From CAVTHW01 sp963734625 (lineage in GTDB: Bacteria; Acidobacteriota; Terriglobia; Bryobacterales; Bryobacteraceae), in the NCBI GenBank assembly GCA_963734625.1, contig CAVTHW010000002.1:1-64000 (forward strand): a stretch of DNA of 64,000 nucleotides, written 5' to 3'. The position numbers and the translations under genes are program-made. The notes beneath the pieces were generated by a model, which was not told the origin of the DNA, ran no database searches, and worked only from the letters and a program-made list of their open reading frames with translations. Below, piece after piece: positions 1-9,459 of the stretch (position 1 is its first letter; every line of letters begins with the position of its first letter).

Positions 1-1650
1 CACATCCGCGCTGGCGGCGCCTCCCTCTTCCAGTTTGATCGTGACCGCCGAGTCCTTAAACCGCCCCAGAAAACCGGGATACTCGGCCAGTCCGGGCTCG
101 ATGTCTTCCCACGCCGCGACAAAGTAATCGCCCGGTCCCAAGTCCGCGATTTCGAAGTTCCCGTTCTGGTCCGTGCTGGCGGATTTGACCCCGCCCGTCA
201 ACTCGGGATTCCCCGGCCATGCGGTGACCAGCGCGCCCAGCGCCGCATCGCCGCTGGCATTTGTCACCTTGCCTGTGATGGCGGCAACTTTCGAGGACAG
301 CACGATATCGAGGCTGCCCGCCGCGCCGCCGGTGAGGTCCAGCAATCCGCGGAGCGCGTCCTGGCGGCCGTAGCGAATGGACTTCACGTACGTGCCCGGC
401 GGCGCGCCCAGGCGCACCTCGTATGTAGACGGAGCGACATTCGTTGAGAACGTAAACGCCCCTTTGGAATCAAACTTTGCCGGCCCCGATCCCGTGTCGA
501 AAGTCGTTCCGGGATTGACCTGGCGGCGCCGTCAGCGCCACCGTGGGCCAAGTCCCCGAGTTGACGCCTTCCACCTTCACCGTGCCGGAGACGGCGATGC
601 CCTGGACCGGCTCCAGATGCACGCCTTCCACGTCGGCGGCGGACACGACCACATCCTGGCGCCGCAGCAGAGTCTGCGGCGTTGGCGCGCGAGTGGAGGA
701 GATCACGTACGCGCCCGGTTCGACATCACGGAATTCAAACGCGCCATCGACCGTGAGGACTGCTTTGCTTGCTCGACGCCACAACCGACTTCTTCGGGGT
801 CAGCGCAACGTGTGTATTCCCCGCCGAAGCGACGGAGCCGCGAACCGAAAACACACGCACCCGGCGCACAAGGATGTCCACTCCGCTCAATTCCTCTCCC
901 GGCTTTACCTCCACCGGCACGGCCTTGGATGCGTCCAATTCGCCGGGATAGTAGGTCGCCACATCGGCGTCCGGGGACGCCTTGCCTTCCCCAGGGGACG
1001 AAAGTCCAGGATACGATCGTCGCGCGCAGATAGTAGCGGCCCGGCGGCAGGTCGTCCACGGTGTATTCGCCGTCGGGGCCGATCCTAGCCCAGGACACAA
1101 CCTCGAGACGCCGGACCCCTCGCTCGTAGCTCACTTTCATTGCCGCTACGCCTCCGTCTATAGGCTCGGAATCCTGGTTCAGGACCTTCCCGCTGATCAC
1201 CCCGTGCTGCGCGATCGAAATGACCAGATCCTTCATCTCCTGGCCCGCCGTCAGAGACAACATCGTGCCGGGAGCACGTTCGATGCACGGCCGGAAGACG
1301 GCAGCGGCGTTCTCTCTCTCCACCGGGTCCAAGCCACGGCTGGCGGAGCCGTCCACGCCAACGCAATGACGCACCAGCGGCCCGGCAGCGCCGTATTTTT
1401 GAGACGAATACCCCACGCGCTGGGCGATTAACGCGTACGTGCCAGGCGCGACGCCATCGAACGCAAAGACGCCGTTCGCATCGGTAGTCCCCGTGTATCT
1501 TTTCGCGCCGAGCAGCGTGACGGTGGCGCGGCGCACGCCTTCTCCGGTCTGCCTTATGACCCGTCCGCCAACGCGGGCCGTCCTGGGAGCCGCTGCCGGT
1601 TGCGCGAAGGCGATGGCGCCGATCAACAACACCGCGGACAATCTGTGCAC
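1..1650 (-). CDS. secreted carboxypeptidase-regulatory-like (CnaB-like) repeat protein, frameshifted, 3' end off window
   Basis: Starts at a GTG (1648-1650) behind a strong AAGGAGG site and has a signal peptide (MHRLSAVLLIGAIAFAQPAA). It consists of repeated beta-sandwich modules of the carboxypeptidase regulatory-like type, with motifs such as GTTDANGVFAFDGVAPGTY and GPDGEYTVDDLPPGRYYLRA. The reading frame breaks three times, each by net +1: near 989-992 (a CCCC run), near 768-780 (an apparent 4-nt tandem duplication) and near 519-520. Correcting these gives one continuous product down to position 1. By comparison with the C-terminus of the upstream paralogue only about 15 residues are missing. 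It lies 9 nt behind the M56 gene and is probably the third gene of the BlaI operon. The fold suggests a secreted surface or periplasmic protein; no enzymatic motif was seen. Confidence 0.72.
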
Positions 1651-1659
1651 GGCTCCTCC

Positions 1660-4430
1660 TTACGGCAGTTTCGCCGCCTCGGCGGCGATTGCGTCTCTCG
1701 TGATCAGTTTGACGGTCACGCTTGTCTGCGAACCTTCATCCAGCTTCACGGCCTCTGCCTGGCCCGTGAACCTGCCCAGGAAGCTCAGGTCCTGCAGCAG
1801 CCCGAAATCAATCTCTTCCCAAGCGGCGACATAGTACTCGCCTGGGGCCAGTCCCGAGATCGTGAACGTTCCCTTCTGGTCTGTCATGACGGCACGCACT
1901 CCGAGCGCCGAGTTGCCCAGGTTCGGGATCTTCGGCCACGCCGTCACCGAAATGCCGCGCAGCGGTTCGCCCTTGTCGCCGCTCAGGGCGCCCGTTACCG
2001 TCGCCCCTTTCAATGACACGTCGATCTCAAGCGGGGCCCCAGCCCCTCCGATTTGCAGCGGCGCGCGCGTCACGTCCAGCGTTCCATAGCGCGCCGATTT
2101 CACATACGCGCCTTTCGGCAGGCCCATCACATCCAGCAGATACCTGCCTGCTCCGGCCGGCTGAAACTTAAACGAGCCGTCGTCGTTGGCGTCCGCGTCC
2201 AATCGGTCGGCGCTTTCCTCCGCGGTCAGCCGCACGGTTGGGCGGGAGACCGGCGCGGGCGCGCCCGTCGTGCCGGCGGGTTGGTTGAACTGGCTTTGCC
2301 AATCGCTCCCATCCAGTTTGAGGACGCCGCTCACCTCCACCCCTTGTTCCAGTGCCAGAACCAGTCCGTCCAAATTCGAGTCCTTGATCGTGAACTCCAG
2401 CTTCCCGCTCAGGGTGCCCGTGCCGCGCCCGACCGGCCCGCTGGTCACGGCCTGCAATACATACTGGCCAGGAAGCTGGTCACGCATCCGGAACGAGCCA
2501 TCCTTCGTTCGCAGCGACGAGAAGGGGTGGCGCCCGGGCAGCGTGACGAACACGATGATTGGGTCCTTCACCAGCGCTCCGTTCCACATCACCTTGCCCG
2601 TAACCGAATAGACCCGCTCGCGGCGAAGGCGCAAGTCGATGTCCTCCAGGCGCGAGCCGGCGGCCATCTCGATCGTCGCGGCGCCGCCGGCATCGAGCGC
2701 GTTAGGATAATACGTCGTAACGTCCCCCATGCCCGGTTCCACGTCCGGGGATTGCTCCGTACCTCGGCACTCAGGTAGTAGCGTCCCGGCGGAACGGGGG
2801 TAATAACGAAATTGCCCAGGGAGTTCGTCGAAATCAAAACACGATTCGCCAGAAAAGTCCGGCCACGGCTGTACACGGTGTTGAGCAGCCTCACCCGCCC
2901 ATGACGCACAGGCTCGCCGTCCTGGTCCGTGACGCGCCCGCGTATGATGCCCTGCGGAACCAGCTTGATCTCCAGGTTTCGGATCTCCGCACCTTCGCTC
3001 AGCACGATGGGGGCGCCGGAGGAAGCCGGCGCGCGTGCGCCGTAGCTGCCGAGGAGGAATCCTGTCTTTCTCGCGTATAGCGTGTAGCTGCCGGGCCGTG
3101 GGCCCTCGAAGGCGAATTTGCCGGCGTCGTCGGTGGTCGAATAATACGATGGCTGCCCCTGTGGCCTGTCAATCATCTCGAGGCTCACGGTGGCCCTGTT
3201 CAACGGTTCACCGGCCTGGCTGATGACCGTTCCCTCTACTCGGATCTTCTTCTTTTCTTGCGCCGTGGCCGGGGAGGCATCCTGCAGCGGCGCCTGGGGA
3301 TTCGCGAAGAGGGGATCGAACAGCAGCGCGGCCAGAGCGGGCGAGAGGCGCGCGGGCTTGACCTGGGGCGGGGGCTCCGGCAATCCAACCGGCGGAGCGG
3401 CGTCCGCGGGCGCGGCCGACAGCCGATGCGTGACAGGGATGCTATGCGCCGGCGAAACTGACGAGCCAGGAAGCGCAGCCGCGCCAATGCCGGCGAGCCA
3501 CAACAGGCTCAACGCCCACGCCGTGCCGGAACCCGGCAGGCTGTGCGAGAGCGGCTGCGATTCGCCCAGCAGCCTGCGGATCCGTTGGAGCAAAGAACCA
3601 CCATCGGCCGCCAGAGCGGCCTTCAAACCCGCGCGCCGCCCGGAATCAAGTTCCGCCAGCGCGTAGGCGTAGGCCAGCACATCGCCGCACGCGGCCACCG
3701 CCAGGTCGTCGCAGCATAGCTCGCGTTCCGCGCGGATCTGCCCGGACACCCACCACACGGCCGGATGGTAGAACAGCAGCGCCTCGACGACGTTTTGCAG
3801 AATGTTCACCAGGTAGTCGTGGCGGAAGATGTGCGCCAACTCGTGCGCGAGCAACGCCTGGACCTGTTTGATCGGCAGCCCGGTCAGGGCTGTGACGGGC
3901 ATCAGGATCACGGGCCGAAGCCACCCCACCACCACCGGCACTGCCACGCGGGACGAAATCAGCAGACGCACCGGCGCGGAAACGCGCATGCGGCGGATCA
4001 GATCGTCCAGCGCCTGCCGCCATTCGGGTGGCGCGGGCCGGACGGCGACCGTTCGCAGCCGCCGGGTGAGCCGCCAACCCCCTATCAGACGCACGGAGAA
4101 CACGGCTGCCCCACAGAGCCAAACCACCACCAGCCACGCCAAGGTCCGCTCCCAGGCTACGCCGCCGGACACTCGCCAGATTGGTGCGGGCAAGGCGCCC
4201 ACGTCCGGGCCGCCCGCCACCAGGAAGGTGGCCAAGGGCGCAATCGCCATCAACCCGAGAGCGAGGCAGGCCATCGCGTACCGGGCGCGAGGCGTCAGGT
4301 TCCGGCCGGCAACGCCGCGCGCGGCCGCCAGCAGAACCGCAATCACCGTGCCTTGCCACAGGAAGTGCACGAGCGTCCAGCCCGCCCGCGTCACCCAAGG
4401 TTGCTGCAATACAAGCTCGATTGCGCTCAT
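1660..4430 (-). CDS. M56 (BlaR1-type) membrane metallopeptidase fused to CnaB-like repeats, one frameshift
   Basis: The N-terminal ~330 residues form an M56 peptidase: membrane segments around residues 15-40, 50-72 and 95-115, zinc motif HELAH at 196-200, and the downstream RAERELCCDD block near 233-242 that supplies the third ligand. After a proline-rich linker (about 340-390) come several carboxypeptidase-regulatory-like modules instead of the penicillin-sensor domain of true BlaR1. The frame breaks once near 2745 (net -1, CC where CCC would restore the frame). Corrected length is about 923 residues. The ATG overlaps the BlaI stop as ATGA, so the two are translationally coupled. In the BlaR1 family the peptidase relays a signal that inactivates the BlaI repressor; here the signal is unknown and beta-lactam sensing should not be assumed. 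Confidence 0.82.
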
Positions 4431-4804
4431 CGGGATCTCTCCCTTTTCTCGAACTCCTTCAACAGGCGCCGGATCTCGGCCAGGTCCGCCTCCGAGGCCG
4501 GCTGGGCTCGCAGCGCGCCCAGTACCAGGTTCGCCGCCGAACCCGCAAACGCGCGGCGGAGCAGGTCGCCGGCGAGTTCCTGCTGGGTCCGCTCTTTGGG
4601 TATGGAGGCCTCGTAGACATGGGACCGATAACGCTCACTGCGGACCAGCAGGCCCTTCTCGGTCATCACCTGCATCTGCTTGAGCGTGGTGGTGTAGCCG
4701 CTGTTCTTGCCGAGAGCCTCGAAGACCTCGCGCACGGTGCTCGGGCCGAGCCGCCAGAGCGCGGCCAGGATGTCGAGTTCGGCGTCGGTTGGTAGCGGGG
4801 GCAT
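4427..4804 (-). CDS. BlaI/MecI family transcriptional repressor
   Basis: A 125-residue winged-helix repressor with the family pattern LDILAALWRLGPSTVREVFEAL, then TTTLKQMQVMTEKGLL, and a helical C-terminal dimerisation region. I chose the ATG at 4802-4804; an in-frame TTG at 4810 would add two residues. The stop overlaps the start of the M56 peptidase gene (ATGA), the classic blaI-blaR1 arrangement. Two inverted repeats of the form TACGA-N6-TCGTA lie just upstream around a TTGACA hexamer, so autorepression is likely. BlaI-type repressors are cleaved or released when the partner peptidase is activated. Confidence 0.9.
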   Translation of the reverse strand: MPPLPTDAELDILAALWRLGPSTVREVFEALGKNSGYTTTLKQMQVMTEKGLLVRSERYRSHVYEASIPKERTQQELAGDLLRRAFAGSAANLVLGALRAQPASEADLAEIRRLLKEFEKRERSR

Positions 4805-4810
4805 ATCCAA

Positions 4811-4853
4811 ACGATACTACGAATCTACTCGTATGTCAACGATAAAACTCGTA
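4811..4853 (-). promoter_or_regulatory. BlaI-type promoter/operator with two palindromes
   Basis: Reading the minus strand, a TTGACA hexamer (4834-4839) is followed 17 nt later by TATCGT (4811-4816). A perfect palindrome TACGA-N6-TCGTA lies at 4818-4833, and a second with one mismatch lies at 4838-4853, 20 nt centre to centre. Both overlap the putative -35/-10 region, as expected for repressor sites. The -10 is only about 7 nt from the chosen ATG, so the mRNA may be leaderless. Confidence 0.6.
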
Positions 4854-5027
4854 TATTGCTTAGGTATGGCCCGGGTTGCCGGAATGCGTGGCCCGGTACG
4901 GCGTAAGTCCTATGTTTTGAATACGAAACGGCAGTTGAAGCGAGAGTCACCAGTCCCGAAGATAAATCCCTACCTTGTGACCAGCCAAAGTTCTACGCTT
5001 GGCGACAAAGGCGGCGTCCCTGCAACC

Positions 5028-6374
5028 CTAGCCCGCCGCAACCCGCAGTATCGCAGCCACGCTTCGTTCTACATCCTCGTCCCGCGTCGCCCATGACGAG
5101 ACGCTGATGCGCATTGCCGTGCGCCCTTGCCATTCCGTCGGACCGCACCAACAGGTGCCATCGCGCTGCACCCGTTCGATCACCTGCCGGGTGCGGGCAG
5201 CCTCGCCGAATGAAACCAAGACCTGGTTGAGCACCACTTCATTCAGAATCTCGTAGCCGCCTTGCTGCAGTGCTTCGGCGAAACGGCGGGCAAAGCGGCA
5301 GTTCCGTTGGATCAGGTCCGCCAGGCCGGAGCGTCCCAGCGACTTCAGAGCCGCCCAGATTTCCACACCGCGCGCCCGCCGGGAAAGCTCCGGCGTGTAT
5401 TGCGAAGGCTCACGATGTCCGCCCTGCGGCAGATACGCGGCGGTCAATGACATCGCGCTCTTCAGCGCCGCCGCATTTCTGACGAATGCCAAACCGCTGT
5501 CATAGGGCACGTTCAGCCACTTGTGCGCATCGGTGGCCCAGGAATCGGCGTCCTTGACGCCTTCCACCAGGTGCGCATAATTCGGGCTCGCCGCCGCCCA
5601 CAGCCCGAACGCACCGTCGGCGTGCACCCACGCTCCCGACGAGTGAGCCCGCGCGCAGATCTCGGCCGCCGGATCGAAGGCGCCGGTGTTTACGTTACCC
5701 GCCTGCACGCAGACGATCGCCGGCCCGCTCAAAGGCGGCATTTCAGCAGCCAGCATGCGACCCTGACCATCCACCGAAACCCGCACCACGCGCGAACGCC
5801 CCATGCCGAGCATTCCCAGCGCCTTGATCACCGACGGATGCGCCTCTTCTCCTACCACCACCGTGATCGGCGGCGCGCCGAACAGCCCGTCGGCATCGGC
5901 GTCCCATCCAGCGCGTGCCAGCACCGCATGCCTCGCCGCCGCCAGGGCAGTGAAGTTGGCCATTGTGGCGCCGGTCACGAATGCTCCGCCGGATCCGGCC
6001 GGAAGTTTCAGCACATCCAGCAGCCAGCCCAGGGAAACCTCTTCCAGCACGGTCCCGATCGGCGACGCCGCGAACAGGCCCGGGCACTGATCCCAGGCGC
6101 CGGCCAGCCAGTTCGCCGCCAGCGCGGCCGGAAGCGAGCCGCCGATCACGAATCCGAAAAAGCGCCGGCCGGCCGTGCCCATCGCGGCCGGCGAGCCGAT
6201 GCGATCCAGCGTCTCCAGCACTCTTCCTGGTTCCATCGGCATTTCGGGCAAAGGTTCGTCCAACTCCGTCAGTCCGGCCAGCGCCTCCTGCGAAGGCGCC
6301 ACGCTGCGCTCCTCCAGGTTCTCCAGGTAGCGCGCCGCGGTCTTGGCCGTCAGGTTCAATAAGGCTCTCATCAT
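5028..6374 (-). CDS. pyridoxal-phosphate-dependent decarboxylase-family protein
   Basis: A 448-residue fold-type I PLP enzyme of the aromatic-amino-acid/glutamate decarboxylase group (group II). It has the GGAFVTGATMANFTALAAAR phosphate-binding loop (residues 129-148), a histidine in GEEAHPSVIKAL (175-186), the aspartate in WVHADGAFG (249-257) and the cofactor lysine in TDAHKW (K285). Length fits the family. The substrate cannot be told from sequence; some members act on aspartate, tyrosine or tryptophan, and others are aminotransferase-like. Two adjacent ATGs (6374 and 6371) are possible starts. It is transcribed alone, about 50 nt downstream of the sigma/anti-sigma operon on the same strand. 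Confidence 0.82.
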   Translation of the reverse strand: MMRALLNLTAKTAARYLENLEERSVAPSQEALAGLTELDEPLPEMPMEPGRVLETLDRIGSPAAMGTAGRRFFGFVIGGSLPAALAANWLAGAWDQCPGLFAASPIGTVLEEVSLGWLLDVLKLPAGSGGAFVTGATMANFTALAAARHAVLARAGWDADADGLFGAPPITVVVGEEAHPSVIKALGMLGMGRSRVVRVSVDGQGRMLAAEMPPLSGPAIVCVQAGNVNTGAFDPAAEICARAHSSGAWVHADGAFGLWAAASPNYAHLVEGVKDADSWATDAHKWLNVPYDSGLAFVRNAAALKSAMSLTAAYLPQGGHREPSQYTPELSRRARGVEIWAALKSLGRSGLADLIQRNCRFARRFAEALQQGGYEILNEVVLNQVLVSFGEAARTRQVIERVQRDGTCWCGPTEWQGRTAMRISVSSWATRDEDVERSVAAILRVAAG

Positions 6375-6404
6375 CTTGATGGTAGCGTGCTAAGTGAGAC
6401 CGCA

Positions 6405-6427
6405 CCGGGCCACGACGTCGCGGAATC
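6405..6427. repeat. 23-nt dispersed repeat, copy 1
   Basis: Identical over 23 nt to 9108-9130 (begins CCGGGCCACGACG, ends GCGGAATC) and contains the palindrome CGACGTCG. It abuts the stop of the anti-sigma gene. The flanks are unrelated. Function unknown. Confidence 0.55.
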
Positions 6428-6936
6428 TAGTCCCTTAACATCGCGAAATAGACGGCGGCAGGAACCAATAGCAGCATGGCGGCCATTGCCAGGACCAACG
6501 CTCCGTGTTCGGCGACGAGCGTTGTTGCGAAGGAAAGCAGCTCCTGAATCTTGAAGCTGGCGACGCTCGACGTAATCTTCCCCAGAGCCGATTGAAACCA
6601 CGTCGACGTGGCGCCGAAGCACGCACCCAGCAGGCCCACCGCGCAAGCGAATGCGATCACCTGAGCCGCGGTAATTGGACGCCCCGCGGCCTTGGCGGCT
6701 TCGCGGCGCGCTCGCCACTGCGCTCGCCACCACACCCGTCCCGAATCGGGAACCACCGCGCGCGCCCGCATTTCATCCCCGGCGTCGTCAATGGCGCCGG
6801 CGATGGCCACGACATCGGAGCAGATTGCGCATGCCGCAACGTGAGCGCGCAGATCAGCATCCACCCGCCCGGGCCAGCGGGACTGGAGGACGGCGGTCAG
6901 GACCTCTGATTCGAATTCGCACTCAACGGGCTTCAT
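6427..6936 (-). CDS. putative zinc-finger anti-sigma factor, membrane-anchored
   Basis: A 169-residue protein starting at MKPVECEFE. The ATG overlaps the sigma gene stop (ATGA), so the pair is coupled. The N-terminal cytoplasmic part has the H-x3-C-x2-C signature (HVAACAIC) of zinc-associated anti-sigma domains. Hydrophobic segments near residues 82-102 (AQVIAFACAVGLLGACFGA) and at the C-terminus (LVLAMAAMLLLVPAAVYFAM) would anchor it in the inner membrane. A longer upstream reading in the same frame lies inside the sigma gene and is not used. The partner is inferred to be the ECF sigma factor immediately upstream. Confidence 0.75.
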   Translation of the reverse strand: MKPVECEFESEVLTAVLQSRWPGRVDADLRAHVAACAICSDVVAIAGAIDDAGDEMRARAVVPDSGRVWWRAQWRARREAAKAAGRPITAAQVIAFACAVGLLGACFGATSTWFQSALGKITSSVASFKIQELLSFATTLVAEHGALVLAMAAMLLLVPAAVYFAMLRD

Positions 6937-7511
6937 TGTTTGCCCTCGTCCGGTCGACGGCCCAGCAACCCGGCCAGCTTTCGTCGCGCGCGAAATAACA
7001 TGGGCTTCAGGCTGGCCGGACGCAGGCCGAGCACATCCGCGATCTCGCGGTGCGAAGCGCCCTCGGCATACGCCAGCCATAGCATCGCCCGTTCGCGCGG
7101 CTTGAGATGCGACATGGCGCGCGTGAAATCCGTCGTGCGCTCTGTTGCGCCGGCGTCATCGCCGGAGGGAAGGCGCTCGATGTCGTGGCCTGTCAGGCTG
7201 GAGGGCGCGCGGGTCAGGCTTCGCCGTCGTGCATCCCGCGCCAAATTCGTCGCAATGCGATACAGAGAATTGCGGCGGTGCGCCTCGCTGTCGTGCGTCG
7301 CCGCGGCGCGGAGGAAGCGGTAGAACGTTTCCTGAAGCAAGTCGTCCGCGAGTTGACTGTCACCGGTAACCCGGGCGAGGTACACCCATAGTCCGCGCGC
7401 GGTGCGCTCGTAGAACCCGCGGAATGTGTCCTCGTCCATCACGAAGCCGGCAGCGGCGTCATCAAGAGCGCAGTCGCGCCTGACATCGGTGTACGTCGTC
7501 TCGCGAAACAT
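6933..7511 (-). CDS. ECF-type RNA polymerase sigma factor
   Basis: A 192-residue sigma-70 family protein. Region 2 includes FRGFYERTARGLWVYLAR and the core-binding stretch DSQLADDLLQETFYRFLRAA; region 4 includes LKPRERAMLWLAYAEGASHR with the helix-turn-helix REIADVLGLRPASLKPMLFR. It starts 5 nt after the stop of the membrane-protein gene upstream and overlaps the anti-sigma gene downstream. No clear ribosome site precedes the ATG at 7511, so translation may depend on the upstream gene; ATG 7439 (MDEDTFRG) is an alternative start that fits the domain boundary. Confidence 0.9.
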   Translation of the reverse strand: MFRETTYTDVRRDCALDDAAAGFVMDEDTFRGFYERTARGLWVYLARVTGDSQLADDLLQETFYRFLRAAATHDSEAHRRNSLYRIATNLARDARRRSLTRAPSSLTGHDIERLPSGDDAGATERTTDFTRAMSHLKPRERAMLWLAYAEGASHREIADVLGLRPASLKPMLFRARRKLAGLLGRRPDEGKQ

Positions 7512-7516
7512 AGTTT

Positions 7517-8416
7517 CTAAACGCCAGGCGGCTCGCTTCGAGGCGCCGGAGATGCCGGTTCGATCAACCCCAGCCGCTGTGAGATCACAAATGAGATTAT
7601 CGCCGAGATCACGAACCCCAGGCCGAGCGCGATGCCCAGAACGCCCAGAGCATGGAGCGGCTGCGAGGCGTCACCGGCGACTCGTCCGCTCACCACCTGC
7701 AGGCCAATACCGCCCGCCATAAGCACCACGCCGCCCTGCACCGACCAGAGAATCCGCCCGAGAGGCGCACCCACGCTCCGTGGAGCGGCGTCGAGCGTGA
7801 TCGGCGACGACTCCAGGAATTTCGCGCCCGCCGGTGACTGCATGTACGCCAGCAGATCGTCGTTTGCCGTGAACCGATCGAGGAGTTTCGTATGGACGTC
7901 GGTCTGCACTTTGGCCAGCCGGCTCCACCTTCGGTAATCAACCAGCATCCGGATCAGCCAGACGAGCAGGCCGATCGCCATGCCCATCCCGGTGAATACG
8001 GCCAGGCCGCCCAATACGTCCCTCCACATGTTCAAGGTCTGCTCGGCGCGGTCCTGATTCAAGCGGCCGCCTGGGCCCCCGCCTAGGTAGAACGACGGAT
8101 TGCGCGCAATTTCGGGATGCGCGTTCAAAAAGCTCACAAGAGCGGGGTACAGCGCCAGATAGGGCTGATTGCCGAGGAGACTCGGGTCGAGCGCCAGGAC
8201 GCTGCGCAATGCTGGCGGATATCGTTCCAAGAGGGCCGACAGCTCCTCCCTGGTGCGTTGGGCGTCCGGCTGCTCTACAATCGGGCTGGTCTGAAGTTGC
8301 ACGGCCGCGGCGCTCTTTGCCGCCTGCGCCCAGCCGGGCGACGGCTGCAGCGCACCAATGCATACCGCCAGCATGCCCGCTCCAAAAACTCGTCTGATTC
8401 GCGTCCACGTCATCAT
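7517..8416 (-). CDS. exported multi-pass membrane protein of unknown function, first gene of sigma operon
   Basis: A protein of about 299 residues starting at tandem ATGs behind a GAGAGGAG site. It has a signal peptide ending near PSPGWAQA, a helical periplasmic-looking region (EELSALLERYPPALRSVLAL), a membrane segment VFTGMGMAIGLLVWLIRML, a cytoplasmic middle (YRRWSRLAKVQTDVHTKLLD) and two further membrane segments near the C-terminus. I do not recognise a family. It sits directly ahead of the ECF sigma and anti-sigma genes and may take part in the same envelope-sensing circuit, but that is only context. Confidence 0.65.
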   Translation of the reverse strand: MMTWTRIRRVFGAGMLAVCIGALQPSPGWAQAAKSAAAVQLQTSPIVEQPDAQRTREELSALLERYPPALRSVLALDPSLLGNQPYLALYPALVSFLNAHPEIARNPSFYLGGGPGGRLNQDRAEQTLNMWRDVLGGLAVFTGMGMAIGLLVWLIRMLVDYRRWSRLAKVQTDVHTKLLDRFTANDDLLAYMQSPAGAKFLESSPITLDAAPRSVGAPLGRILWSVQGGVVLMAGGIGLQVVSGRVAGDASQPLHALGVLGIALGLGFVISAIISFVISQRLGLIEPASPAPRSEPPGV

Positions 8417-8545
8417 CGCACTCCTCTCTGCCGTATAGTTACGCAGCCAGGAGGCGCAGGTTAACACCTGATCTCAAAACTGCGGAAATCTTGCTGCGCA
8501 TGCAGATCGGGCGTTGGCCGGTGTACAATCGCCGCAGAGGCTGGT

Positions 8546-8944
8546 ATGCGTCGAAAGTTGCTTCTGACCGGAGCGGGCCTGCTGGCGTTGCTGATTCTGG
8601 TTTTGGTTGGTATCGTCGTGTCGATTCGGTCAGGTCTGCAGCGTTTCTCCGACGATGCGACAGCCCGATTTCCAGGTGATCGGGCCGAGGCGTTAATGCA
8701 AGTCGTGGATTGTGATGCGTGCAGCTTAGAGAGTCGTAACCATGCCGTATGGGCTTTGGGGCAGATGGTTGAAGCGCGGGCCATCTCAGTGCTGAAAAAA
8801 CACTTTGACGGGCAGCCCTGTCAACACACAACAAGGTTGTGCCAGTACGAACTTCGCAAAGCGATTCGAATGATTGAGACTCGCCACGAGCGCGCTGGCC
8901 CCGCCTGGCGGCTGGTCGCCCGGTGGCACCAGCCTTGGCACTAA
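8546..8944 (+). CDS. small single-pass membrane protein, HEAT-like helices
   Basis: A 132-residue ORF. The N-terminus is a signal anchor (MRRKLLLTGAGLLALLILVL), followed by a helical stretch (SRNHAVWALGQMVEARAISV) reminiscent of a HEAT-type repeat and four cysteines. The last 20 residues (ERAGPAWRLVARWHQPWH) look out of character and may be read out of frame after an indel. It is divergent from the sigma operon. Function unknown. Confidence 0.5.
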   Translation: MRRKLLLTGAGLLALLILVLVGIVVSIRSGLQRFSDDATARFPGDRAEALMQVVDCDACSLESRNHAVWALGQMVEARAISVLKKHFDGQPCQHTTRLCQYELRKAIRMIETRHERAGPAWRLVARWHQPWH

Positions 8945-9225
8945 CGGTCGCCCGGTCGAAGAAATCAACGAAGAAGAACGTGTCCCGTCCTTGACCACCG
9001 CCGAGTTCGAGAAGATTAGCTCGACCGCCCTCTGGGCCGCGTCGCTCGGCGCCTCCACAACTTTCGCTAGAATCATTTTCCCTTTGTCTACAGCCTCTTC
9101 CGGGCAGCCGGGCCACGACGTCGCGGAATCCTACGCTACCCGCGGATCGTAAAAGCGAGGTGGCTTAGCCATTCCTGGTTGTCTGGGTGGACCAGGCTCC
9201 CCATCGCGGCGCTTAGGCCCAGTGC
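8945..9225. other. intergenic, no gene recognised
   Basis: About 280 nt between the small membrane protein and hicA. A short reading frame covers much of it on the plus strand (from 8874) but shows no recognisable features. It contains copy 2 of the 23-nt repeat at 9108-9130. Confidence 0.5.
9108..9130. repeat. 23-nt dispersed repeat, copy 2
   Basis: Exact copy of 6405-6427 in the same orientation, here in an intergenic stretch 95 nt from the end of hicA. Confidence 0.55.
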
Positions 9226-9459
9226 TTAGCCAAGTTCCTCCCAGTCGTCGGGATCGATATGAGCTTGACTCAGAATGCTGCGGAGCGTGCCAACCGGAAC
9301 TTCGGATTTCCTCGGCACGATGGCGGTGTCGACGGTCTCCTGAAACCGCCGCACAAACTTGACGTGACTGCCCTTCTGGCTGGTTTCTACGAATCCCGCT
9401 GCCTCAAGTCGACGCTTGATCTCGCGGAAGGGTTGCGGCTTAAGCCGCCCCAACCTCAA
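9226..9459 (-). CDS. hicA: HicA-family mRNA interferase toxin
   Basis: A 77-residue protein with the double-stranded-RNA-binding-like HicA fold: FREIKRRLEAAGFVETSQKG, then the catalytic histidine in GSHVKFVRR, and IVPRKSEVPVGTLRSILSQA. HicA toxins cleave mRNA and tmRNA independently of translation. Its start overlaps the 3' end of hicB by 20 nt, so antitoxin is made first and the two are coupled. Antitoxin-first order is the reverse of the commonest hicA-hicB layout but is known. Length and motifs look intact. Confidence 0.88.
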   Translation of the reverse strand: MRLGRLKPQPFREIKRRLEAAGFVETSQKGSHVKFVRRFQETVDTAIVPRKSEVPVGTLRSILSQAHIDPDDWEELG

